From the NCBI GenBank assembly GCA_037043455.1, contig JAWPHD010010358.1, positions 30,510 to 94,509 of the forward strand: a stretch of 64,000 nt of DNA, in the 5' to 3' direction. Made by a program: the position numbers and the translations under genes. Numbering within the stretch: the stretch's first letter is position 1; each line of letters begins with the position of its first letter. The notes under the pieces were generated by a model, which worked only from the letters and a program-made list of their open reading frames with translations, did not search any database and was not told the DNA's origin. Positions 1 to 12,055 of the stretch are shown in pieces. This stretch comes from Cyrtodaria siliqua. Taxonomy: Eukaryota > Mollusca > Bivalvia > Adapedonta > Hiatellidae.

Positions 1-640
1 TTATTTTAGAAATGTCAAACATTAAATACCATCACATAGTCTTAAATTACTCAAATATTACGTCAATTCAAACTATAATGACGAATTTTGGATGGTAAGC
101 GTAATCAACTGATGGGTCATGCAGCCATATTTCAACAAAAAAAGAAGCCATTTCACGACAAATCAACGAATTTCACGCGCTCCAAATTTCTAAAGTAAAT
201 GCTCATTACAAAAAATAAAAATAATAGTACCATAACATGACCTTTACTTGAATAAATAATTCATTTTACACTCATATACATGTTCGCTCATTGGGGAAAT
301 CGTAAGTAACAAACACCATAATTTGTCGTTTACACGCTTTTGACCTAATTTTTCACATTTTCCTTTGTGTGCCGTTGCTGACTGTTGCTGATCAAATATC
401 TTTGTAAGTTTGCACTACAACGTAAATTAAACATAACACAAACAAAGAAAAACACTTACCAGATCAATTTGCACAACAATAATAGGTGACCACCGATAAT
501 TACTGAGATATTTGCGATTTTGTTATATATTTTTATCAGCGGAAATCAGCGTGTCCACTTTCCAACAAAATGGCCGCTGAAGTCTCGCGACGGCACCGAA
601 TTGACGAGATTTCAGCTTATTTCATGATCCTGTAATATAG
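1..640. other. AT-rich non-coding sequence
   Basis: I see no convincing gene here. There is a short ATG reading frame near 570 (22 codons starting MAAEVSRRHR) preceded by ACAAA, but it has no recognisable domain or downstream splice donor that I can defend. It may be intron or unannotated repeat. Confidence 0.4.
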
Positions 641-885
641 ACGGATCCTGATGTATCCATATTGGTGTTTTAAAATTGGGCAATGCCTAAAGAAGATACA
701 TAGATGTACACAAAAACTAAAGCTTTTAAATATGATTATCGCTACAAACTAGTTTTATAAGGAGCTAAAGTCAGTTGAGCACCAACGATAAACACCGAGT
801 TTACCCCCTACCAGAACGTGGAGGTCTTTTATTTTATTGATCACTGATTGGTCAAATTATTTTGATGTCATGTGAAAGTTATGAC
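640..885. repeat. Interspersed repeat B, copy 1
   Basis: This stretch (starting near GATGTATCCATATTGGTG, then GTACACAAAAACTAAAGC, then CCCCCTACCAGAA, then TTGATCACTGATTG) recurs in the same order at about 5315-5545. It directly borders the 9-bp duplication of the Mutator-like element at 894. A fragment ending TCATGTGAAAGTTAT also recurs near 16537. The superfamily is not recognised. Confidence 0.7.
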
Positions 886-893
886 AAAATAAT

Positions 894-2733
894 GGACAAG
901 TTTAAATGACGGGGGGCCCACTAATACCAATAATTGTTGGCTACTTAATGTAATTATCAATATTTTATCATATTTTTCATAATGGTGAATAAATGCGAGT
1001 TAGTTTAATCTCGAAATATAATGTGTTTGTATTTGTCCATTCATGTCCTTTTAGCGCAAAAATTGAATACTTCAGTGGAATAATAAGTCGTCATGCAAAC
1101 ATTGAAGTTAAACGGTTATAAAACAAAAATAATGTGTGATATATAGTAATGGTCATCTGAATATAATTGTTGATGTAAATGAAACTCTGGGTGGCTGCTC
1201 CAGGGGTGCAAAAATTTGGAAAAATTCACTTGCCCTGCAGGACTAGTGGAAGCAAAAAGCTACTCACCCTTACCAATTTACCACTCGCCCTGCAGCATAT
1301 AACCTGAACATTATTTATAATAACTCAATGTGATTGTGGGCATTTTCACTCAACTTTACCCACAGTGACACAAAGGGGTGGTGTGTGCTCTAAATTCTCT
1401 CTCTCTCCCGCTACCCCATTCTTGTGCTCTAAATTCTCTCAGTTGTTCCCCCACTCTACTCTCTCTCTCTCTGACAGTCTCTCATTTCAGTGCCCACATT
1501 CACTTGAAGTAAACACATTAAGATTTATTCCCTTCCACGCGGACATTCGTCGGGGAGTGGGCAAAAAAAATAAGCGCGGCGGAGAATTAACTTCTTCAAC
1601 AACAACAACAACATTCTGCTGAACTTTCTCCTCAGTATTTTGTCTCCATTGGACCAATAATAGACGCCAGAACTAATTAATAGCGGTTGGGAACTACGCT
1701 TGTTGTTCAGGCATACCCGTTCTGATTCGCCGACACTCGGACAGCGACCTGATATCTGCTTGTTTACCCGCCATGTTTACGGTGTCGATATAAAAAAAAA
1801 ACAGTCTGACTGGTTAGGGATATATTGCATCACACTCCAATTGATTTTAGCGTGAATTGAATTACAGTCTATATGACGCGTGGGTTACCTGGTAACAAAC
1901 AAACACCTGTTAATCTGGGTCCTGCAAACGACAATACGGAACAAAATTACGCGTCGGAAATGATCCAGATTTGGAATCTTGCAAATATTGCAACATTGTG
2001 TTTGAACGATAGTTTAACTTAATTTTTATAGTGCAAAAAGTCACTCGCCCTGTCGGACGACCAGACGCCAAATGTTACTCGTCCGCAGGCAGCTTGCACT
2101 CGCCAATGTGACCGGGCGAGTGGAATTTTACACCCCCTGTGCTCAATAAAATGGTACCATAAATTGATCTTTTATAATGATTTTAAAGAACAATATAACG
2201 TGCATGATTTTAACAAGTGGTTGTTCATTGCTACTTAATGCAATACATATATATGGGCTTGTTTGTATTTGTTTAAAATATCTGACTTTGCGAAATGGAA
2301 AGGATTGAATTAAACTTGTGATTGATTTAAACCGTGACTTATAATTATGTAATATAGTATGCAGTTATGATGTTTTTCACATTATATTGTCTAATTGTGC
2401 TTGCATTCACACGCTATTATGTTAACATACAATTAATTATTAAATGAAATAAAGTTCTTGTACTATTATATTTGATATTTTATTTATTTAATTCCGTTTT
2501 TTTTGTGTGGGGCCATTTTCTGACGACACGTTTAAATCCAATTTATTTATTAATTTGTTAATCACCCACTAACATGCTATCTTACCTCCGAATAGACAAA
2601 GCAATTACCCATCCGGGAACCTGTGTATTATCAATTAGTCGTGAAGGTGTTAGTCACCGCCGCCACTCATGCATTTCCAGCTACCCCCGTCATTTATGAA
2701 TGTGACGGGGGCCCCCGCCATTTAAACTTGTCC
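894..2733. mobile_element. Mutator-like (MULE-type) non-autonomous element
   Basis: The ends are inverted repeats starting GGACAAGTTTAAATG and followed by a C/G-rich run; the right end ends CATTTAAACTTGTCC. The 9-bp sequence CAAAATAAT lies immediately outside both ends (885-893 and 2734-2742), an exact target duplication. A 9-bp duplication with a G-initial terminal repeat is typical of Mutator-like elements (family knowledge); no transposase frame is visible. The element is interrupted by the 1201-2139 insertion, so its own length is roughly 0.9 kb. Confidence 0.75.
1201..2139. mobile_element. Non-autonomous DNA transposon, 5-bp target duplication (TGCTC)
   Basis: The left end starts CAGGGGTGCAAAAATTT and the right end finishes AATTTTACACCCCCTG, an imperfect inverted pair. 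TGCTC flanks both sides (1196-1200, 2140-2144). Subterminal words CTCGCCCTGCAG (left) and GGGCGAGTGG (2114-2123, right) face each other. No transposase-like reading frame is present; the short frame at 1365-1622 is low-complexity CT-rich sequence. It sits inside the Mutator-like element and is therefore younger than it. Confidence 0.8.
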
Positions 2734-2817
2734 CAAAATAATGTAAATTAAATGTGCCAACCAAACATGTAGAAGAAGTTTTCTCTGAGAAGAGGGTTGC
2801 CAACTTTCCATCAAGAT

Positions 2818-4158
2818 CAGGGCTCCAGAAATTGGATAGCCCGACGCCCGGGGCTAGTCAAAATTGAAGACGGGCTTGTAACAAATTCCATGCAGTTAGC
2901 CCGTCGGGCTAGTCCAAAAAAACAAAACAAAATAAATCCCACTGCCTAAATTACGCGATCTGTGTATAACAAACACGCGCCAGTCAGGCACCTGTAATAC
3001 AACATCCCCCACATGTTTCATAATCTGTTAATTTCACTCGCTAATTCAATTAGCATTCGCCGCGGGCATCGGCGATTTTCAACATCAAAACAAAACATGC
3101 TATAAGTCCGTCCTCCAAGAACCTTAATTGACAGTCGGCATTATCCAATCAATTGATGTGTAGTATTTCAACTCAGGTCTATGGGCCAATGAAACCACTT
3201 TTTAAAAATACTACTGTTTGATCACATGTTCGTCACGTGGTCAGCTCAAAATGGCGGTACTGACTCAAACGATTACAAATAGGCCGATACAGAATCGCAT
3301 TCAACACAATCACGCTGATTTGTCGGCGACTTTGTGGATTTTTGATAATGGAAGCATGCTTTTATATGAAACTGTGAAAAGCGAAATATATCAATATTTA
3401 GATAACATTAAGAAATTCCTGACTCAGGGGAAAGAACTCCCGCGAAGTGAAATTTGATTATGATACGCGGAAATATATGTAATACATTTGTGAGAAAAAA
3501 TATCGATTTCTTTGTAAATAAATTTTAAACACAGTTATTTTCATATACAGTTAACAGTTTATATTTATTTTCCAATGTAGTTTGAAGGTTAAAATGCCTT
3601 CCTGGAGGAACTGGACTTGAAAACTTGTATCACTGTATACAATTTATGGGTGGGGTAATGCTAAAAAAAAAATTAAAAAAATCTGTCCTAAATTGTTCCA
3701 TCTTACCATTGCTACGCTTTCACTTAATGACTACTGCCAACGCTACTTAAACGTACATCAGTTGATTATGAGAAGATAGGAATTACTGATTTTTTTATTT
3801 TCTCAGTATTTAATGAATTATAATGACTATCTGAATCCCGTTAAATCAGAATCAGCTTTAACATAATGAGATCATGATGTCGTCAGCTGGGTATAAGTAA
3901 TAGATAGAGTCAGGTCTCAGTGAGCTGGTTCATTTAAATACAATTTAATAAAACGAGATACGTAAAAGTATTGCCAAACAAGATAAATGATAACTGACAA
4001 AGACAAAAACAAACAGACACATTATTTTTAAGGCAAGTAAAAAAACAGGGCTTGTGACAAAAAACCTCAGGGCTAGTGGAAAAAAAACCAGGGCTAGTGG
4101 ATTTTCAGGACCCACTAGCCCTGGGCTAGTCAGCTAAAAAAATATTCTTGGAGCACTG
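2818..4158. mobile_element. CAGGG-end non-autonomous element, 5-bp duplication (AAGAT)
   Basis: The left end is CAGGGCTCCAGAAAT and the right end TATTCTTGGAGCACTG; AAGAT flanks both (2813-2817, 4159-4163). Left subterminal DNA repeats GCCCG/GGGCTAGTC words and the right repeats CAGGGCTTGTG and CAGGGCTAGTGG. The interior has two CCAAT boxes (3145, 3186), an E-box CACGTG (3234-3239) and ATGGCG at 3251. That ATG opens a 68-codon frame (3251-3457, first residues MAVLTQTITNRP) with no recognised domain. It is related to the elements at 6282, 13369, 25504, 50385 and 55276. The ATG module may be a leftover transposase promoter and first exon (inference). Confidence 0.8.
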
Positions 4159-4393
4159 AAGATATATATTGCTTTGGAAAGATAACTTTGGGTTAAAGTT
4201 TGACAGTCTTAAAACAATGTCTTATTTAGTAGAATGTGAGTGGTATTTTGGTTATTCGTAACAGTCACATCCTGTCATTAGTTACACATGTCTGAGATGT
4301 TGAGAGGTGAAAATAAAGGATTATACTTGGGACTTAATCCTCAATTTAAACTTTCTAACAAAATCATACTTTTATTCTACTAACACGACTATA

Positions 4394-5208
4394 CAGTGGC
4401 GTATCCACGGATTTTTTATTGGTACGGCCAAATATATGATGAGCGGCGTAAGGCGCGATTTGCTATTTTTATTGCAAGATCACAAATCATGCTTTCTTAC
4501 GTATATTTTAGGCCACTGGAGACCGAATTTCAAACAAAATTATTCACTTGACTGTTGTAAAAAGCATAAGAAAACTATAAATAACGACACAACAATATTA
4601 ACTAGTATGTACTATACTCATATATTATTTATCGCAGTTTTATTAGTTTTTACCAATTTATTGTATCCAATAACGTAGTCAAAGCATAACCTTCAGTACT
4701 GATAGTGTCTCTGTTCTATTGGTATATCAGTTAAAAGCGATATTACTCAATACATGCATACATTGTTTTTTGGGAGGAGGACACTATAAAACAAATACAA
4801 CTACATGTACAAGTATTCGGCATAATATGGTACATTTTAGATTTCTTATGTAAATGTTTTCAAAACAAAACAATATTGAGGATGTTAGATGGGGAAATGT
4901 TGTTTACCAAAAAAATGCAACAAATAAAACAACATTTTTTTTAAATTGTGAAATAGCCGAATTTCGGCTCCTGTTATAGAAGGAACAAAAGCCCTGGGCC
5001 GGTATTCATAAAGAAATTTAAGTGTAAAGTGTAAAATACTACTTTTATATTAATAACTTTTAAACAAATGTTACGTAAATAATGATAATTTATCAATATC
5101 GAGTGCCTACATGCAAAATAAATCAAAAAAATCTAAAGAAATTATTGGTACGGCCAGCCGCACCAATAAAAAGTATTGGTACCGGCTGATAAGGTGAATA
5201 CGCCCATG
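4394..5208. mobile_element. Non-autonomous DNA transposon, 5-bp duplication (CTATA)
   Basis: The left end is CAGTGGCGTATCCACGG and the right end GTGAATACGCCCATG; their inverted similarity extends over about 16 bp. CTATA occurs directly outside both ends (4389-4393, 5209-5213). Both ends carry TTGGTACGGCCA subterminally. It contains a block (about 4726-4992) repeated at 5728-5965. No coding capacity is convincing; the 123-codon frame at 4307-4678 crosses the insertion boundary and is not a gene. Confidence 0.75.
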
Positions 5209-5314
5209 CTATATCAGATATATGTGCGTCATTCCTAGGTCCCCAGCAGGGGTTTGGAGTTAACGGGAGATGGATAGAATCTGTATATGAAAACTCAAAC
5301 TACTAGATCATAAT

Positions 5315-6010
5315 TTAAGTTAGATGTATCCATATTGGTGTTTTAAAATCAGACAGTGCATAGAGAAGATAAATAGCTGTACACAAAAAATAAAGCTTTT
5401 AGTTTATAGTTACATGTACATGTACACAAACTAGTTAGATGAGCATCAGTGATAAACACTGAGTTTACCCCCTACCAGAATGAGGAGGTGTTTTGTGTTA
5501 TTGATCACTGATTGATCAAATTATTTTGATGATGTTACAGCATTTTTTTTTTCTATTAAAGTGGTACCGGTAAACGGACCCCTTCACAATTTCTGTGGAT
5601 CCGTTTACCGGTAAACCATGTTTTTTTCTTCTAAAAATTGTAAAAGACTCCCTAGCCGGGTCATTTTGTGAAAAAAAAGGCATGATAACTGTCTGATTTT
5701 TGAAAAAAGTATTGAAAGATTAATTGTTAAAAGCAATATTACTCAATACATGCATACATTGTTTTTGTAGAGGAGGACACTATGAAACAAATGTACAATT
5801 ATTCAGCATAATATAGTACATTTTAGATAAACTTAAAACCTTTCTAATTTATTTTTTTAATTGTGAAAAAAATCGGCCAATTGTGAAAAAAATTACCAAT
5901 TTTTAATTGTGAAGTAGCCGAATTTCACCCCCTGTTATAGAAGGTAAAAAAGCCCTGTAAACGGACCCATTGGTTTACCGGTAAACGGACACATTTACAA
6001 TCAGAAAACA
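5315..6010. repeat. Repeat B copy 2 plus GTTTACCGGTAAAC-rich repeat
   Basis: 5315-5545 is a second copy of the repeat at 640-885. 5562-6005 holds several copies of the palindrome TTTACCGGTAA next to ACGGACCC. 5728-5965 repeats the block found at 4726-4992 (starting GTTAAAAGC, then ATTACTCAATACATGCATAC). A related GGTTACGGACCCATTCAC fragment lies at 16491. No gene is visible. Confidence 0.65.
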
Positions 6011-6029
6011 GACCCTTCACACATGGAAA

Positions 6030-6281
6030 TAATGTTTTTTATGGCCTAATGGTGAGGGGGCATATAGCGTTACCCATGTCCGTCTGTCCTTCCTTTGCAA
6101 AAAGTTTGTGTGTCTATCTCCTCCCACATCTTTCAACTGATTGCTTCGAAACTTTACAGGATACTTACCTATGATGTCAAGGTGTGCATCTCGTTTCGGC
6201 GTCAAAATTGACCTTGTATTACCAGAGTTATGGCCTCTTTTTCTTCAAATTTTATGTGAAAATGTCTTCTGTGTATCTCCT
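6030..6281 (+). mobile_element. HINE-like tandem repeat element, left part
   Basis: It starts near ATGGTGAGGGGGCATATAG and contains units of the type 'GTTTCGGCGTCAAAATTGAC ... AGAGTTATGGCC'. The same units resume at 7727-8327, so the 6282-7726 transposon split the repeat. This type of element (a unit array ending in a hairpin and CTTG-T) continues to 8327. Confidence 0.6.
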
Positions 6282-7726
6282 CAGGGCCGTACACATATGA
6301 TAGCCCGACGTCTGGGACTAGTCCAAACCCAAAGTCGGGCATGTCGCTTTTTCAAAGATTTCAGTCCCAGACTAGTCCAATTTAAAGAAAAGAGAAAGTG
6401 GGACATGTCACTGTCTGAAAGATTTCAGTCCCAGATTTGTTCAATTAACAATGTCGGCCACCTGTCATAAAACAACCCCAGCACACTTCTAAACGTAATC
6501 CTTTAATTGCACTCGCGTATGCAATTAGCATCTGCAGCGGCGATCGGCGAGGACCATGGGCAATTTTATCAACAATCAAGCATGCCGAAAGTCCCGCCTC
6601 CAAATTACTTTAATTGACAGTCGGCATTATTGACATTATCCAATCAATTGACCCAATCTTTTTTATTTCAAACCCGCTAGCCAATGAAACGACTTCTACA
6701 GATATATCACCTGTTCGTCACGTGGTGAGCTAAAAATGGTGATACACTCAAACAATTACACTAACACATTGATTAATTAGCAATCAGGCCGATTTGCCGG
6801 CAATCTTTCGATAAGTAAAGAAACTAAGGACGTGTGATAATGGAAGCATGTTTGGTATGAAACGGTAGGTTTGATTTTTTTGTTGTTTCTCAGTGTATTG
6901 TTGAGCGTAATTGTACTAGGCATGAATGGCGGGTGGGGTAACGATTTGAGCATAGTTAGTGTACTAATTACGTTCGAAGACTTGAGTTGTCAAAAAAACG
7001 AAATTAAAACAAAACAAACTGATATACATAATGACTTTGATTTCATATTCGGCAGTGCTAATGTTTACATCACAAAAAGGAGTTTGTTGAACTTTTTCGG
7101 TGTTAAAAATAAGGAAAATATTCAGATTGAAAGTAAACGTAAAAATAAAAAAATAGGAAATATGTAGAATGTGATTCACAGACCAAAAAAGTCAAAAATA
7201 TAATGTAAACAAAAGTGACAGGACCTTTATTAAAAGTTTAAACGAGGATGATAAGATGTTTTGTAAATTCTGCAAGGCTTATCCCAAGCTTGCCACAACC
7301 AACCCTAGCCGTGTACCCCTGTTTGTGTCTGGCTCAGACAAGAACCTCATAAAGTGTGTGCATCCCAGTATCTACAAGAAGCTGAGACGACACTCCAGGA
7401 TGCTCCTCTGTGTAGCATAAGATTCTTACTAATGCTACTGTTTCTTACTAATGGTACTGTTTCACCCAATGGCAGCCTACAATCTATACAACTGAAACAT
7501 GTATTAATTGTCTGAAGAGTAAATAAGGATCGTTTCATTTACTGTGTATAAAGAATTATAATGAGTATCCAAATCTGTTAAGCAGTTTTAACATATTGAT
7601 AAATCAAAATAATTCAGGACTTGTGTCCATTTTTTGGGACTAGTGACAATTTTTTTGGGACTAGTCACTTTTGACAGGGTGACTAGTCCCAGACTAGTGG
7701 CTAAAAAAAATATTTGTACAGCCCTG
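6282..7726. mobile_element. CAGGG-end non-autonomous element without a target duplication
   Basis: The left end is CAGGGCCGTACACATATG and the right end ATATTTGTACAGCCCTG. It is the same family as 25504-26887 and shares its internal CCAAT box (6681-6685), E-box CACGTG (6719-6724) and ATGG (6736), but the frame closes after 15 codons at a TAG. The right side carries repeated GGGACTAGTC/GTG words. Unlike its relatives it has no 5-bp duplication: the left flank ends ATCTCCT and the right begins TTTTGGTGTC. The small frames at 6871-7167 and 7347-7538 show no recognisable domain. Confidence 0.75.
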
Positions 7727-8327
7727 TTTTGGTGTCAAAATCTATCCAGTATTACTAGAGTTATGGCCCCTTTTTCGTCAAATTGTCCCTGAAAATATCT
7801 TGTGCATCTTTTCAACCGATTGCTTCGAAATATTTTATAGGATGCTTACAGGGGCGTTCCTGAGGCTAATATAGATATACGCACCATCGAGTTTTGGATT
7901 CACAAATGTGCCTAACCCCCCTATATATACCTTCAGTTTTTATTGCATTTTTCGCCTTTTTTATTTGCTTCTTTAATAGCCTGTACGCATGTGCGTCAGT
8001 GCGTATGCCCAGGTACGCCCCTGGCTTACCTATGATGGCAAGATGTGCATATCATTTCGGCGTCAAAATTGACCCAGTATTACCAGAGTTATGGCCCCTT
8101 TTTTGTCCAATTTTACGTGAAAATATCTTGTGTGTCTATCTCCTCCCACACTTTTCAACCGATTGGTTCGAAATTTTGACTTGATGCTTACCTATGATGT
8201 CAGGATGTGCATATTGTTTCGGCGTCATAACCGACCCAATATTACCAGAGTTGTGGCACCTTTTTTGTCAAATTTTACGATTTACACTGTTTTCAGTGGG
8301 GGCATCCGTGTCCGTTGGACATTCTTG
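7727..8327 (+). mobile_element. HINE-like tandem repeat element, right part
   Basis: About 140-bp units continue from 6281 (copies near 7727, 8024, 8182). The element ends with a small hairpin, TGTCC-GTT-GGACA (8309-8321), followed by CTTG (8324-8327) and T. GGGGGCAT near 8297 is inverted relative to ATGCCCCC seen at the start of a related element near 17920. This is consistent with subterminal inverted repeats of Helentron-type non-autonomous elements (inference). Confidence 0.6.
7849..8023. mobile_element. 175-bp MITE, 5-bp duplication (GCTTA)
   Basis: The ends CAGGGGCGTTCCTGAGG and CCCAGGTACGCCCCTG form a 16-bp inverted repeat with two mismatches. GCTTA flanks both (7844-7848, 8024-8028). 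Removing it joins 'GATGCTTA' to 'CCTATGATGGC', which restores the host repeat unit seen next door at 8166-8200. Confidence 0.85.
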
Positions 8328-8399
8328 TTTCAAAATAAAAAACTTAACAATTCACAATTGGTGGTAGAATTTTACTGAGTAACATTCATTCCTTCTTAA

Positions 8400-8992
8400 T
8401 TTCGGCACAAATGTTTTGTCTGTATATGTCAGCTGGGATGACTTCCGGTGATCGTTACCACGTGTTTTCGTACCCGCTATGGGGTTTTTAACTCGAGTTT
8501 GAGTACGAACATATTGCTGTACGAAAAAATCAAGTGTCCAGTGTCCAGTTGACTCTTACTCATAGTTACAACCCCCATGTGGTTGTCGGGGGCCCCGTTT
8601 GGTCACGGGGCAAAGAATACGGCCACTGCAGATCCCTTTGGAGGGGTAGGCAGAGGGGTAGAATCCCCCCAAATTCATGTTCATTTTATCATTTTTTGTT
8701 CATGTTCATTAAAGGTCTTCATCATGATCCCTGCATTGTTTCAGGTGCCATCTCGCTCGCATCAAAGAGCAGTGGCAGAAAAACAATAACGTGGCTCCAG
8801 CGTAAATGGAGTTTCTACGATAGAATTTGCAGCAACTCTGCAGTTCAGGGTGAGAAGGTTCTAGGCCCATTTTCCATATTTTATCTCGATGTACATGGAA
8901 GATGAGCCTGGCATGTTCATGCCTGCTAGGCGCCATATAACCTTTTCATGTGTTGGTGCGCCTTAAAACCCCAATTCAATTCAATTCAATTC
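8400..8992 (+). mobile_element. SINE-like repeat with (AATTC)n tail
   Basis: From about 8575 the sequence matches 40240-40545 (shared: TCATGATCCCTG, GAATTTGCAGCAACTCTGC, CCATATAACC, GTGTTGGTG) and ends in CAATTCAATTCAATTCAATTC. A short 3' fragment also lies at 37925-38005. The ~175 bases before it hold nothing I recognise. Frames of 70-123 codons here are accidental, since they are not kept in the other copy. Confidence 0.65.
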
Positions 8993-9301
8993 ATAGTTAC
9001 AAATGTAGCGAAACGCGAAATATTACAAATAAAAAGCTTGTAAAAACTGCAGAAACAGGGTATCGGTACATTTAGATGTGATGCAGGGCAAGTGATCTTA
9101 CATTAAATACATGATGATCATGTTATCAAACTGTAACTTGTTGAGTAGTATGCATACTGAAGTTAATTAGTTTGCTTTATTGTTTAATTGTCAGCAATCA
9201 ATATTTGCATTATAGAATAAGCATTCAAATTCAGACATCTTTAAAGTCAATAGAGTTTCCGCAGAACTGCAGTCGTAGAACATAAAGCCATAGATCATTC
9301 A

Positions 9302-11520
9302 TTTTTAGCTCGACTATTCGAAGAATAGTGAAAGCTATCCTACTCGCCTCGGCGTTGGGGTCGGCGTCCCCAGCTTCACCTTAAAGTTTTTGTGCAATAG
9401 ATTTATAACTTCAAAACTACTCCAGCTATTGCATTAAAACGTTATACTAATGTTTCCCATCAAATTCTGCACCTTATCCAACAATCCCCAAACTCTTCCT
9501 TTCATTTTGACAAAGTTATGGCCCTTTGATTGTCTTGTCTTTACCTTAAAGTTTTTGTGCACTAGATTTAAACTACTGAAGTTATTGCATTAACATTTTA
9601 ATCTAATGTTTCATATCAAATTCTGTACCTTATCAAACAATCCCCATAACTCTTCCATTCTTTTGACAAAATTATGGCCCCTGAATTGGTAAAAAAAAAT
9701 TTGAGTCATAACTTAATAACTGTTGAGATTTCCACCCTATAACCACCATATATACACTGACTGGACATGAACAGACAGATATAACCATCCAACCAGCATA
9801 GACACCGGGTTGCTTCCCCACCCCTGGGGACATTGCCCCTCGGTCATAACTTGGAAACCATTGAGTTCCCCCACCATATAACCATAAATACACTTACTGG
9901 GCATGAACAGACATATATAACCACCCAACCAGCATAGACTCCTTTCTCCTTCCCCACTCCTGGGGACCCCTCTGTCATAACTTGGAAACCATTGAGATCC
10001 CCACCCTATAACCATAATATATACACTTACTGGGCATGAACAGCAGGGGCACAGATTATCTGTTTTGGACTAGGAGCCAGCTGGGCCCCTTGCTTGCAAA
10101 AGTGGGGCCCAGCTTCAGAATCATTGGCCCAGTGTGTCGCATGTCACTTTATTCAGAGGGTTACATTAAAGTATACTAACATATATGTATACTAACTAAA
10201 TGCTACCAATCTTTGGAAGAAAACTTTGTAAAACCTTTAGAGCTGATGAAGATATTTTTATCAATAGAATTATTTATTTTAAAACAAACAAAGAATAAAT
10301 CATACAAACAAATCTTTCATTCCCCAACACGAAGTTAGTTTATACTTGCAAGAGTCAAACTCAATATTCATTGACAGAAAAATAAGGATTATAAGTCCAA
10401 GTTATCTATTTAATTATAAATAGTATTATTAATGCGTTTTGTTATAAATGATCACAACTAGAATCTGTAAATTATTGTAATAAAAGATTAGATATTATTA
10501 AATTAATGTTTTATTTTGTTATAAATATTTTATGTTAACATAGTTTTAAAATTAATGTATGAGACCTTTTCTATCAACATGATTCTCTGCCATATAATCA
10601 GTATAGATGATTTCTAAAAGCACCGCATTTTATTAATCAAAAGCGCCGCGTTTTAGAATATCCAAAAACCGGAAGTGAAACCTAATGATTTCCCCTTCAA
10701 ATTATAACACGAATTTATGATCATGTGTAAAATAAACACTACCATGTCTGTTTTAATGTTGATTTTATACCAGCAAATGTTACTTGTACTCATGCACATC
10801 TAATTTTACATTAACATTCGAAGCGCAAAGTACCGTAACATGCTGTTTTGTGGGAAACCGTACATCGCAACATCTCGAACATTGTCTTGTTTCCGTAGTG
10901 AAAATCGGAAAAATAAAAACAAATGTTTCGTAATTATTTTGTTAAGGGTTTATCTATTTATTTCAGCCAAAAGAACGTAGTTCATGGGACCTAAGCAAAA
11001 TCTGCCGGGTAAAATCCTCGAACTTAAATGTTTGTGTTCATTCCATTTTTTTGGATTGAATATTTTCGGTCGCCACATGGGCTCGTGAAAGTCAAATTTT
11101 GGTCGCCCAGACCATTTTTTACTTGCCACGGGCGACTGGGCAAGTGCTTATTTGTGTCCCTGAACAGGCGGATACAACCACCCAACCAGCATAGACCCCC
11201 GACTCCTTCCCCACCCCTTGGGACATAGCCACTGGGTCATAATTTGGAAACCTTTGGATTACCCTATAACCATATATACACTTAATGGGCATGAACAGAC
11301 CGATACAACCATCCACCCAGCATAGACCCAGACTCCTCCCCACCCCTGGTGACATAGCCCCTGGGTCATAACTTGTAAACCATTGAGATCCCTACCCTAT
11401 AACCATTGAGATCCCTACCCTATAACCATATATACACTTAACACGGCATTAACAGACCGATACGTCCCCACCTTTGTGGACCTAGCTCCTTGGTCAAACT
11501 TTACAAATAATTAGATATTT
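9302..11520 (+). mobile_element. HINE-like repeat starting AGCTCGACT, with a ~145-bp array
   Basis: It begins AGCTCGACT (9307) overlapping a palindrome CTATTCGAAGAATAG (9314-9328), followed by two 'CTTAAAGTTTTTGTGCA' units. From about 9735 to 10043 and from 11163 to 11460 it has ~145-bp tandem units (CTATAACCAT ... GGGCATGAACAG ... CATAACTTGGAAACC). The array is split by the 10044-11162 transposon. Its own 3' end is not clear. Minus-strand frames at 9672-10015 and 11119-11355 are read-through of the tandem units. Confidence 0.6.
10044..11162. mobile_element. CAGGG-end non-autonomous element, 5-bp duplication (AACAG)
   Basis: The left end is CAGGGGCACAGATTAT and the right end ATTTGTGTCCCTG. 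AACAG lies directly outside both (10039-10043, 11163-11167). Left subterminal words are GGGCCC-rich; right ones read GGTCGCC, GGGCGAC and GGGCAAGTG (11138-11146). The interior holds an ACCGGAAGTG motif near 10667, an ETS-type site by sequence. No transposase frame is present. Confidence 0.85.
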
Positions 11521-12051
11521 TTAGCTCGACTGTTCGAAGGATCTTATGGGATCTATATTTCAAAGTTCATGGTCACAAATTGCATTTATGTGTTGATAGG
11601 CTCTTAGCATCAGGTTAATGTTTACGTCCACATTTCTTAACATGTAAATAACTTCAGCATTTTTTATCCAATCATCATCAAACTTACATACTTTATTATA
11701 AATGGGACGATGATCGTTTCTATAGAGTTCAAGGTCATTGGATGAAAGGTCAAGGTCACAAAGGGGTCAAAGTTCAAATGCATTTACATATACTTTTAAC
11801 ATATTTTCTGCAAATTTTCAACTGATAAAACTTGCATTATGTATCTTTTGAAAGGGTTATTATGAAATGACCTCTGTGTCATCAGAGAAAAATTGTGGCC
11901 CTTGATTTAATGAAAATTCCAATGTTTTCCTTCTTAACACATCCAGCTCGCCCTTTTGTTTTCACTTTTTTTTTCTGATGGTATCCGAGTATCATTTCTT
12001 GTTCTCTGAAATTTGGAAAAGTCGAGCTGCGCTGTACTCTGACAGCTCTTG
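11521..12051 (+). mobile_element. Short HINE-like element with subterminal inverted repeats
   Basis: The 5' AGCTCGACT (11523-11531) is inverted at the 3' side as AGTCGAGCT (12020-12028). A GAGCTG...CAGCTC hairpin follows and the element ends CTTG (12048-12051) followed by T. Paired subterminal repeats, a 3' hairpin and a CTRR-like end match non-autonomous Helentron-type elements (family knowledge). Confidence 0.6.
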
Positions 12052-12055
12052 TTAT

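Noticed and set aside
570..640. Possible start exon of a host gene (ACAAAATGGCCGCTGAAG)
   Set aside because: The frame closes after 22 codons, no splice donor is convincing, and it does not encode the expected ERK N-terminus.
6871..7179. Opposite-strand frames of 98 and 71 codons inside the 6282 element
   Set aside because: The related element at 25504 keeps only a shorter, altered version (26117-26335) with no recognisable domain, so selection is not evident.
9672..10015. Overlapping minus-strand frames with a repeated GWGSQWFPSYDRG-type peptide
   Set aside because: They arise from ~145-bp tandem units and shift frame between units.
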